Of a stretch of 64,000 nucleotides of DNA, positions 37,268 to 48,500 are shown in pieces. The notes under the pieces are model-generated. The model was not told the origin of the DNA and did no database searches. It saw nothing but the letters and a program-made list of their open reading frames with translations. This stretch comes from Lethocerus indicus (Eukaryota; Arthropoda; Insecta; Hemiptera; Belostomatidae), in contig JACDQD010000008.1 in the NCBI GenBank assembly GCA_019843655.1, positions 15,286,442 through 15,350,441 of the forward strand, given 5' to 3'. Position 1 is the stretch's first letter. Every line of letters starts with the position of its first letter. Made by a program: the position numbers and the translations under genes.

Positions 37268-38514
37268 ATTTCTTGCCCGTCTCATCCTCTCACTCTACCT
37301 CTGGTATAAAACTCCCTTTCGTCCCACCCTCCACCTCCTCCCTGTGTATCCACTCCCTCATTTTAATTTCACTCAATCATCCTTTCTAAGGCCCCCACGT
37401 CGGCTACCCTTCGCGGTTCGATTTACATTTTCTTCAAATTAGCCTCCTTCCATCGCCATCGTTATGTCCCCCGACTGGATGCGGCTATAAACTGAAGTTA
37501 TCCGGATGATTGATTCGATGGAAAGGTCGCATAAATCATAGACACTTAAAGTAATATACCGATATGTATTAATCTTCATACTTTTAAACAGGATATCCGG
37601 CCTTTTTCGAAATTATTAAAAAAATGGCTTCCCCGAACTACCTTTTTACCGCAGAATGTATAAAACTAAAATTTGATTATTCTAATAAAAATTTGGCTGT
37701 TCTGTTTATCTTAATCTAAACAGTTTCAATCACAGATAAATATATATTAGATACATGAAGAAAGGTACAGCTGGTTTCTGAGTCAAAAAGTAAATACATT
37801 TTTCTGTTGCCATCATTCTTACGGGTCAAACCGCTTACAATTCAGATTCCCAAATTCACGTGTGCGCAATCTCGAAAATCCGGGAAAAAGACTTTCGCCG
37901 CTATAATTTAGAACTTTTTCTTAAATTGATTGTACAGACAAAATGGGACGTAGTCCTATTGTTGGGTGGTCTCTCTCGGGTTAAATTCCAGGCCCACTCG
38001 ATGAGAGCCGGGCGCAGCTCTCCGGGGGGCCATATGGTCGACAACCGCATCTCCTGCCCATATACAGCCCAACCTCAACTCGGAATTGGTAATTGGAAAA
38101 AGTTAAATGCGATAAAAATTAATCGCTTCAATTAATTACTGAAAGGTGTTTAATAGTTATTCTCATCCCGTTTTTGTTGATGACTCCCGTAATCCATTTT
38201 ATAATATATCAGCAGCGTGGATAGGCACGAGTTATGATTCGTGACGAACGTATAACTCGCATGATTTCATCTTATTCGTCGGCTTTTCTCCCCATCTTCG
38301 GCTGAATTTCCTCATCGATACCGTGACGTACGTAAGCATTTGTCCATAAATGGCGACAGATTCGTTCGGCGTTAATAACCGTTCCAATTTGGGACGAGCG
38401 GGCGCGATAATAAATAGCCCGGTCGAACAATGGACCTCGGAGGATTCTCCGACGTCCGATTTTCAGACAACCGGCGGGTGACGGGGCAGGGGCGGTTCCA
38501 CACGAGCGATGAGC

Positions 38515-38534
38515 AAGGTGAACATTTAACATTT
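38515..38534. repeat. 20-bp motif, copy 2
   Basis: AAGGTGAACATTTAACATTT, with two substitutions from copies 1 and 3 inside the GTTAAC palindrome region. All three copies follow a G/A-rich AGC-containing stretch. Confidence 0.6.
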
Positions 38535-39440
38535 GAAGACGTACACAAAGGGAAATGCCAAACGGAGTGCCGGCCTCGTTTCAATAATATGACATTTATT
38601 TAATACTTTGTACACACAGCCATCCCGCAATCCCCGGATTCTCTATAGACAGACACAAACTTTTAAATGGATTACCAAACTGTAACCACATTCATGTTTT
38701 ACATATGACTGTATTAAATTAAGCTATCTCCTGTGATATAGTCCGTGAGGACTTGGAATTCGATATTCTGTTTCCACTTGCCTATTAGATCCCGAATTCG
38801 CCCGAGGTCACCTTCTGGGCATCGTTAATAGCATTCCGTCCGTATAATTTAGGTACATCTGTCGGCTGTCGAATTAATCGCTATTACCAACGAAATGCTA
38901 CCAACGGGTAGCGAGAAGCCGAAGTCGAGTTAGAATGGGGCCAAATATCGGGGAAAAAAGGTCACGAAATAACAAGAATAATAAAAAATTCTTTATCGAA
39001 TTTCAGAAAACTATAATTTAAACATAATTCTACTGATGAGGTAGAGAAGACGTACTGTCCAGTTTAGGACCAGACAGACGACTGGAGACAGAATATTACT
39101 CGAGCAGAAGAGAATATGATTAATCGAACTTGGGTTAGTTCAATCTTGACCTGTAACAGGTTCCATTTCATAGCAGAGTGTATCGTTACTCACAATGCTG
39201 CGCGAATTGATGCTTATTTTATGATTTTATTACTTATTAGGTATGTTAAATGTTGAGTGGACAATTGTTGAGGAATTGTTTAATGTTTACTTATTCGATG
39301 GTAACAATGTATGGTAAATGTTAAGAAACGGACAATTGGAATTTCTCTAAAGGGACTATAGTATAGAAGAGGAGATGGGGGAGGAGGAGGAGCACATGAT
39401 ACACGGGATGGGCAGGTCACGTGACGGTCGGGAGCAATGC

Positions 39441-39460
39441 AAGGTGAACTGTTAACATTT
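39441..39460. repeat. 20-bp motif, copy 3
   Basis: AAGGTGAACTGTTAACATTT, identical to copy 1. Sequences to the right of copies 1 and 3 also share CCCG and CTC-rich blocks, so the repeated unit may be longer than 20 bases. Confidence 0.7.
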
Positions 39461-40228
39461 AGAAGCGGGTTCCGTCCCGCTCGTCTCTAGCCCGAGGCGG
39501 TACAGGTATACAGCCTTTCTCCGCCCCCACCGCCCTCCCTCCTACACCTGCTTTCCAATCGGACTTTCTCTCGGCCGAATTTATCTCCATCGCCGTATCC
39601 TCGATCCAAGATCGGCGGCCTCCATCCGGCGGCCGCCGTTCGACTTGGAGGAGGACACGGATGATGGGGTACTTTGCTCCGAAGCCGGGAAAAGTGAGAA
39701 ACCGACGTCAGGAATGAGCCAACAGTGAAGAAGAGCAAATTAGTCCAGAATGCCGGGTTAAAGAACCAGTCGTCGGGCTGCGTTGAGAACAAATGCCACC
39801 CGGAAAAAAAGAAACGACTGAAGAAAAAGAATGCCCGACTTGAAGCCGGCGAGTGTCTGACTACTGTATTTACAGTGGGTACCGAACTATAAAAACGGAG
39901 CAATTAAAAGTAAAACGACGGAAAGGTGTGGAAAGCAAGAACATCAACTGAAGAGCTGTAGTTTACTCTGGGTGGCATTTGTGAAAATTTTGCTCACAAC
40001 ACTGCCCGACGGATGGTGCTAAAACTTTATATTCCGTACTAAGTTCCTCTCGTCGTTATAATCATAATAGTTCTCGTATTAAAATGTTCATATCGTTACT
40101 CTCGGAATGTAACAGAGGGAAACGCAGGCGCCGCACGGGTGCAAGTGGTCGGAGTGTTGAAGAAATGCAGGAAAAAAGAAAACCGAAAACAAAAAGACCA
40201 AATGGAACAATACTTGGAGGGCAATTAA

Positions 40229-40266
40229 AGAGCGGTGTCGGGGGAGTTGGGGAGGGGGAGAGGGGG
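40229..40266. other. G-rich cluster, G-quadruplex candidate on the plus strand
   Basis: Runs of five, four, five and six G are separated by AGTT, A and AGA. This pattern fits an intramolecular G-quadruplex. It sits in a CpG-rich patch (40.1-40.5 kb). Confidence 0.6.
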
Positions 40267-42527
40267 GTCACGCTCCAATCGGAAAAGTGATCACGGCCGA
40301 GCAATTTAAAGCAAGCGGCGGGTGGTGGCCGGTTTCGCAACGGGCCGATGGCGGCCGCCGAAGTGAAGGGAGCTCGAGGGGCAGACCGAGAGCACTGAGA
40401 AGAAACCCCTCTAGGCGAAGGTTATCACGGGGAGGTGGGGAGGGCCTCCCAACATGTCGCACATCACAATCACGGACGCGAGCTCTTTAAATGCTAACGG
40501 TTAACCTTGCCCCAATGCCGGTAGTACCGCCTAACTACACGTGTCTCCAACCACCTGCCTCCGTCTCATCCTATCCTCCCTTCCATATAACATTACGTAT
40601 ACCTTCATTTAATCCTCTCGCATTCAGATCAACAACAACTCGTTATAATTATTTACATCAGCTTAATTTTTTAACTGTTTTATTACGACAAATGTCAAAA
40701 ATAATCAGCGACATTGATGTCAAAGTAGCACTAGTAACAAATAGAGTATAATGAAGGACAACAGACTATCCCCATTTTTTTAAATTTTATATATTTTAAT
40801 TTACTATTTTTCTAAATTCTTTTATCTGGTATGTTTAAATCACGTGGAAACTTCCAAGGAACGTTTGGGATTTCGGGATACATTAGAGTTAGTTGTCTGT
40901 ACTTTTTCTGTAGGCAAGGGAGGGACAGTTAATATGAGCCGGGGCCATGTGTGGGATAGTTGAACCAGTACCGAATAGTTCAGTGGAGACATAAAATAGC
41001 AAGGATTGTGATATTTAAAAAAATTTGCTTCCCGTAGTTCGAGTTTCAAAATATATATTCTCCCTACCTAACAGGCCCAACAGCCCATCAATATCTGCAC
41101 ATCTAAATGATCACCTTAAAAGAATATTATAGCCAACTCTCTCCGCCGCTGACCGACGTATACCCTACATTTGTGATAGTGCCCCGGGCAAGAAAGTGGG
41201 TAATATTGGGGAATGAACCTCTAATACCTTTCACCGTAAAATCAAACGAATATGTTGTGCTTTGGAAAAAAAAGGAAAACAATAAACTAATAAAGATAAA
41301 CGATTGTGGAGATAACTGTTTGAAATGGAATTATATAAAAAAAAAATCGTTTATGTAATTTGAGAATATGACAATTTAAGGCAAGGGGGATTTTCCTTTT
41401 AATAATTTGAAAATCGTCGAAGGGCTTCTATGTTCCAACTCCTTTTAAAGTTGAAAAACCGTACAAATTTTCAGTGGACTTCGACTTGCCACGAGCCCAC
41501 TTGATAGAGAGATTCATGCACCATAAAAGGTCGTGAAATACATAATTCTATTTCTTATTCATCGTCTGGATGATGCAATTTATAGGCCCGATATTAAGAA
41601 TCTAGCTCTATAAATAAATATTATTATTATTACGTGATGACCTAAGGGAGATAAAAATTTGAAATAAATGAGGGAATGTCTCGCGCGTATATTTTTACTT
41701 TCTTCCAGTCTAATTTGTAGTTGTTCCGGTGATTAATTTTCATGCGGTTTTATACACGTTCCGGTCATTTCTCACTTTTCAGGAGGGGGGGGGAGGAGTG
41801 GGCATCATAAATATTCCCAGCGGTCTGGTTGTCACCATTTTGAATTTTACTAAATTAAAAAAAAACCATCACGTTGTATAATTCAAAGATTAGTGATAAC
41901 TTCTGTCTTGCATAACCCGGAAAAACAGATCCGCAAGAAAGGAAGAATTCACCACCTTGTGACATTTGAATTTATCGTTTCACTAATGAATCCGCAGCGG
42001 AATCGTTTATCAGTCCAATTAACCTAACAAGTCACTAACACAATTATTAAAATGTACGTGAATTATATATATATGTATATATACAGATATAAACAGAGAT
42101 AACATTAAATTACTGAACAGATAATTACATGATTACATGAAATGACACCGAATTGCTGTTACAAGGTTAAGGGAATTCATATTCTGAAACAAAAAATACT
42201 TCCAATATCCTTAATAACTGATGTATATGTAAATAGTTGGAAGGCAGTAAATAGTTGTAAACAACTTAACTGGTGTACACATGAAAAACAACGCCGACTC
42301 GATGGGTAAATCCATATAAAAGTACGGGGAAGGTGTAAACCCAGGTGTATTACCAGTGGCAGGACTAAAATGAATTTGAATGAGTTCCCTTTAATTACCA
42401 CTGTAAATGTATGTTAATCATGTTAATACTGGAGACACGGTGACAAAATATCGGAAATTTAGATTATAACAGCATCTACTGGGAGGGCAGGGTATATTAT
42501 CGGATTTACTGTGTCCCACCAGCAATG

Positions 42528-42590
42528 CTACTGAAGGTGGCGAAAGGCCGAAAACTGGTCTAGGGAGTGGGGAAATCAGAAGAGTAATGC
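42528..42590 (+). repeat. Dispersed repeat, copy with the most complete hammerhead-like layout
   Basis: In order: GCTA, CTGAAGG (six of seven matches to CUGANGA), TGGC, a GAAA tetraloop, GGCC, GAAAACTGGTC, TAGGG. CTA before the heptamer and TAG after GGTC could pair as stem I. The A-to-G change in the heptamer would probably inactivate a ribozyme. Confidence 0.55.
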
Positions 42591-43609
42591 TGAGATAAAT
42601 TTGCTCTATCGGTTTGGTCTATTTGCCGATCTGGAGAGTGGGCTTTGTCCTGCACAAAGCGAGAGGAGGTTGAAAAACTCAGTAATAGAATACCGAGTAC
42701 GTACGCGACTCGTTTATATCCGCTTTCGGGCGTATCGCACTATACGCGCCACTATTACAAGCTCCAATCGCTTCTGGGCCCAATTTAAATGCCGTTCGGG
42801 ACGGCCGTGCGCGTTTCGCCGTTTCCGCCCTACCCGCCAATTCCGGAGGCCGCCAATTTAAGAGCGGGCGATAGAGCGATAAAATGTCAGCTGAAATTGG
42901 CCAATAATTGATCTCGTCTGGGTGAAAAAGAGCGAAAGAAACCGGAGATATGGAGCAGTGTTCTTTTTTGCGTTTGGGCGTGTACCGGGGAGGGCGTGGT
43001 CCCCCGTACGTCTGACGTATCGGCCCCCAGATAAGCGCTGCCCACCACGCTTTAAAAACCTTGTTTAAATCGGTACATCATAATTTATTATGTCCACACT
43101 GAATTCACCGGCCCTACTATCATACTAATAAAATAATATCGGTGTGTAGCATTTTTATTTAATTGATTTTTTCTTTATTCAGCAGGCAGAAAAACACTGC
43201 AACCATATTTGACTCTGAGGTGACTACAGAAACGGTATTTGACTAAGGTATACATAAAGAAATACCTATTCCCGTGGATCCCAGTATGCTCGCAATATCA
43301 ACCGAATTTTAGTTGTATAAACCGCATATTACAATATAAATGTAGGTAGAGAGCCGACGTTATTGATTTAACCTGGTATTCAAAATCGAAAACTGTCAAT
43401 AACAGTAATTAATTTAATGCGTTCTTCAGAATTTTACAATTCTGTGCCACAAAAAACAATGACGTCGCGTTTCGTCAAAATAAAATACGATTATTGAATT
43501 TTATCTATTAGCATTTTCATATTAATCCAATCAGGATGGTCAAGATTCAAGATTGATAGATGATTTAGAATTATCACAAGTTCAGTGCATAAGCTTCTCC
43601 GCATTTCAG

Positions 43610-43679
43610 GTAACGCTATAACGGACGCGAAAGGCGAAGGATCACCTTCGGGACCTGATAAAGCGTCCGGAGGGGGCAG
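43610..43679 (+). other. Hairpin element flanked by CAGGTAAC, possible plus-strand mini-exon
   Basis: CAGGTAAC occurs at both ends. The left one sits after a plausible acceptor (CTTCTCCGCATTTCAG); the right one is a good donor (GCAG|GTAACT). Inside, CGGACGC (43622-43628) pairs with GCGTCCG (43663-43669), and CGAAGG (43635-43640) with CCTTCG (43645-43650) around ATCA. One plus-strand frame is open and reads NAITDAKGEGSPSGPDKASG. The gene on the other strand has no use for a plus-strand exon, so this could be a nested or antisense transcript, or simply a structured element. Confidence 0.35.
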
Positions 43680-43687
43680 GTAACTTA

Positions 43688-43740
43688 ATGGCGGCGTACA
43701 TTTGATTCATTTTTTCAAAACGAATGGCGTACATTTGATT
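43688..43740. repeat. Short direct repeat
   Basis: ATGGCGGCGTACATTTGATT (43688-43707) recurs as ATGGCGTACATTTGATT (43724-43740) with a 3-base deletion, immediately right of the hairpin element. Confidence 0.7.
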
Positions 43741-45039
43741 AAACCCGGGCCCAATTTTTCACCGGAGGGTGAACACATTCACTTATAATGGCCCGACAAA
43801 TTCCACTCCACGGGGCAAAACTAGCAGCCGGTTTGAAACATGTTGGGAGTAGCCGATGAAAATAAATGCATCAAGATTTAGTAAAATATTTCAACGTCGG
43901 CTCAATATTGGGCCACACCCACACATAATTTAACATCTGAGTATGTAGTATTACTAAAAATGTACAGAATTCTATCCGCGCTTTATCGCTTTGTGAATGT
44001 TACGTATTGAAACCCATTAAAAATTGGCCAGAGGTATTTAAACGGGAACTACAAATTGTAGAGTTTAAATTTTGTCTTTTATAATACAGAAAATATTTGA
44101 GTGTCAAACCTTAATCCATTGCTAAAATATATTGAATGAATAAGACGAAGTGGGCTCACAGTGTTATAGGAGTCAGTTTAAATTAGTGCCGGACAACGTA
44201 ATCGGGTGTTTCGAACTTAACAAGCCCCAGGCTACATTTCTCAACGCCCTCTTTCAACGACACGCCCAAGTGAGACATTATTGATACACTTTTTCTGTAT
44301 GAATATTTATCTGTATAGTAATTGAGAAAAATAGTAATATTCATCTGGGCAAGTCTAACGGAAATCTGAAATCGGTTTAACTCGCCGTGAAAAGCAAATC
44401 AACGATAATGAAGACTGCCAATATACCAGGCCTGGAACTACATATTTTATCGTTTACCCGGCTTACCAGCATTCCAATGCAAAAACAATTTTAGTACTGA
44501 TTTATTTCTCAAGTTCTTGTATCCAAAATGAGGCTCACATATCCATGCGCTCCAGTTTCTTGGTATAATTATAAATGATAATTAAAACTTAATGTGGCTA
44601 GCAAAATAAAGACTGCCACACTACTATACTATTTACCCTACTCGTAATCCATAAGAGTAAGAAGCCAATAAATCCACCATTGGATTATTGGTCTATCGCC
44701 AATATTGTGCCTATTGTAGTAGAAGTTTTGCATTTTGCATATCTTATGGGCCACGTTGAATATTACTTTGATTCCTTTCTGTATATTTTCCTAACACAGA
44801 CAGACATCTGCAAAATGATTTTCCGATCAATCAATATCTCGGAATGTAATATTTAATAACTGACACTTTTGATTCTATTCCAGGTATCAGGTATATTTAC
44901 AATGTTACAGGGCTGTAGATCATTTTACAAGTAGAGGTTATGCCGTTCATTAAGACTCGACGTTTACGGGCCGGTTTACATTTTGGCGAGGGCCATAAAG
45001 AGAGGCGACTCTCCGAACGCATATCGGAGCTAATTTTTT

Positions 45040-45520
45040 TTAAGCCCGCCCGTGCACAAGTACGCCCACGCGCCGGCTACTTAACCTGCCACCGGTCGTA
45101 ATTCACCCGTGTACCGGTACCCGCGTTCCCCGGACATTCAACACCCGGTAATTCCCCGTCATAAAACCACCATCCGGGAGCCCAATAAATATCTGCCGTC
45201 TGTACCGCCGTTTACGTATCGCCGAATCTACACTTCAATCTCGCGTCCTCCGAGGAGAGCCCGGACGGTGGGGAGGAGGAGGAGGAGGAGGGTGAAAAAG
45301 TCGCGGACGAGATAATTTACCCAGACCGGTATTTAAGACCCGGGCAGATTCGGCCGGCACTATCATTATTCCGTTATTGAACCGATATTACAAGACCGCT
45401 CTCCGGTGATCGAGTTACGGGCTTCCGGAGAGGCTAATTATTTATCCGATCGGCAGTTCAAGACCCCGCCGACCACGGCTACCGGCCAAGTGGCCAATCG
45501 GCATTTCATGAATTACAGTT
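45040..45520. other. CpG-rich patch
   Basis: CpG is frequent and the base composition rises well above the flanks. It includes a GGA run at about 45274-45291. There is no recognised exon; it could be a regulatory island or an older insertion. Confidence 0.35.
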
Positions 45521-48500
45521 TCAATAACTGAGCACAGATTACAGCAAGCCTAAACAAGCTGATCGCGCGTAGTCAAATTAGGAACGTTTGCCGCAGTTCA
45601 AGAACCAATTTTTCTCTAAACTAAACTTGTTCTCCGTTGATAAATGAGGCAAATGTCCAATAAACATTGTGAGATAATTATATTATTGGCGAAGGAAATA
45701 GCGATCCTAAATCAAATATAAAGTAATTCGACGTTGTTTTTCTATAAACAATTTATAGAAAAATATCATAAAAATCGAGTTAAATACAGTCAGTTTTGTA
45801 CAGCGATTGAATTCATTTTTCGTATTTTTATACAGGTGTTTGAATTCGATAATTTAATTTGGCATTTCGAAATGAATTTTCAATGGGCACATTCGACGGG
45901 ACTGAAGCATTTTGAGTGGTCCTTGATGTACACATAATGGAAGAGCTATCCCGCGCCAAGTCAGATTTCGGGTTGGGCTCCTTTTACCGGCGGAGTGATA
46001 GAGCCCTTGACCCGGCTAGCGCAACACGCCCAGGGACCACCAAAAAACCCCAAACGGAACTAGAATCCTTAAAATTGGTCCTTCGGACCTTTCCCTCCTC
46101 ATCGGTCAGTACGCCAATATCATCCTTGGCCTGGCAAATATGAGAACGTCGGATAAATCTTATGAACGCAGCAGCTCTTTCCATAGTTTTCGTAATTTTT
46201 TAATTGTATAAGCATATACTCTATCGCTAGTTGTATTTGATTCGGGTTGTAAATTCTGATTACATGTTTGGGTTATTTTTGAAAAAACCGCATTAATAAC
46301 GAAACAAAAAACGAAGAGATAATTCCTGACGGATTTTAACCATGCATGTTCCTTCCTATATCCAGAACTATGCTATAAAACACAAAATAAGCGTACGGAA
46401 ATTATTTTGAAACGGAGTGTACCAGCGGATCCGTTAATTCCAGTGATTATCATACCTTGGGGGTTATTTTCAGCTGAAATCACCAATGACACAAGCAAAA
46501 CCAATAATGGCGGGGCCGTGCGAAAGAATTACCGGACGGTGACGCTGCTAGGCTCTCGAGTTGCATAGACTATGAATCACTGCCCATAAGCAGGGGGAGA
46601 TCCGTCCGCGGGCCACTACCACCTTGGAAAACGGCCCGAGGTTACTACTTTTCACGATCACGACAATTTTCCGAAAGAAACTGTTGCATTCCTAATGACC
46701 TGAGGTACTTCTAACTGTTTTCTTCTCAGACAAACGAATGCATGTAGGACCCACGAATCCATCAACATGAAATAATTAAAATTACTTTTAATATTTATAA
46801 ACAGAAATATATGCAATAACATATATAACCATTCTGAAGAATAGCCTTAATGTTTTCTTAAAGTGCTATAAAGGGACAGAGAGGGTTAGTGGAATTATCA
46901 AAGGAAAAGACTGTCTGTCACCACTCGCGTTGCCATCTAAATCTACTACTTATACTCTAATAAAACGAATGTTTAGATTTATTTGTAGACACACAAGTTT
47001 CTGCAAGAAAAGTAGATAAGAAATAAACATCAGTAATTAAGAAATGAAAATCATTACGTTTGTACGACATGTTACCAAAAAGTATGCTCAAAATTAAGGT
47101 TATTTTCAGAGAATAAAAAGTTAGCAAGAAATAGGCTACAGACACTGTGTTTCAGTTCTGCGGATTAATTGTGAATTCATCTATTCATTATGTTGTAAAC
47201 ACTTATCTCCTACACTAATCAGAATGTTGTACTGTGCGCTTTTATGAATTGTCTTTAGTACTGATCTAATTCATTCCGTTCTGAATAGTCTATCTATCTA
47301 ATAAGTGGTGAGAGCCAGGCTGACCAGGTTTTTACCGAAGCGGCTGCTCTCCCGAAAGCTGACGCTGAAAGGAGGCTTACGTTGCTCGGTCGTGATAGTT
47401 AGTCGGACCGAAACCCCGCACCCCAGGGCCAATTTGAATCGTGATCGCGTTGAACGGAGCTCATTTTCATCACAATGCGAGACAAGCCATGTCCCCGCTC
47501 CAACTACAGTAGTCAGCCTAAATATACTCCCCATTTATTACCGCTTCAACATCTTACAACGCTCCACCTTCCCCCTTTGCTTTCGAGCATTTAGTCTGTG
47601 CTCGTTAATCTTTCGATAGTATTACGATCGATTGATGGGACCGTTCTCTCATTGTTAAAATCTGAATACGATACATTCTTCATACACAAAAAATATCAGT
47701 AATTTCGATAACTTTGCGAATGATTTTGTTCACAATTTTCCAAATCAAATCTAGCGCATCGTCAAATTTTGATAAAAACAAGTTCCTGTTCTCAGTTCCA
47801 ACACTTACTGGGCCCGCAGGCACAGAATGACCACAGAAGAACAGCAATTAGTTCTCAAAAGTTATTTTAACGTCGTTCCACCCAAAAGGAAAAGCGGCGG
47901 AACGGAATCCAAAGGGAAAAATGTTCAAAATGACCTGTTCCTATTTGAGTGGGCGGCAATTCATTAATATTCATGGAGTAAAATGGGGGGGAGGACCCCA
48001 ACGTACTCTCCTCGGACGTCGGTAGTTTTGAAAGTCAAATACCAAGAAAACTCGCCCATTAGCGTTATTTTAATTGTGCGCTTCCTCCATGCGGAATACG
48101 GCTCCAGCCCACGCTCCCCTATTTTTACGGTGCGTTCAGGCAATACCGTGAGCGAGAAGAGGGGCCGCCGAGAGAAATACGATGTGAATTTAAACAAGAC
48201 GATTACGATCAGTTTTACAACTAATCCGGAAGAGCGTAATTGGACGGTTAGATCCCATTCTGAGATAAAGTTTATTTAAACGCAAAGAATAAAAAAACAA
48301 CTAGGTAGTCTCCTTATTACTAATAATAACCGCATTTCCTATTTTCAGAACTGCGTTCTTTATAAAAATCGCGGCCCTTTTTTATGATTTGAAAACAACA
48401 ATCTACAATTTTGACAAATGACTGACACTGATACAAGACAAGGTTGAAGGCTTATAAATTTATTTATTAGAAATTTTAATAAAAAGAAAAGAATTTGACA

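Noticed and set aside
39487..39903. 138-residue minus-strand frame
   Set aside because: Phe- and Gly-rich low-complexity peptide without splice borders that fit the KLF phases; all three frames are partly open in this GC-rich patch.
43622..43669. Hammerhead ribozyme in the 43.6-kb hairpin (GAAA and CTGATAA flank the stems)
   Set aside because: The order leaves no room for stem I, there is no GUH cleavage triplet in place, and CTGATAA lacks the conserved G.
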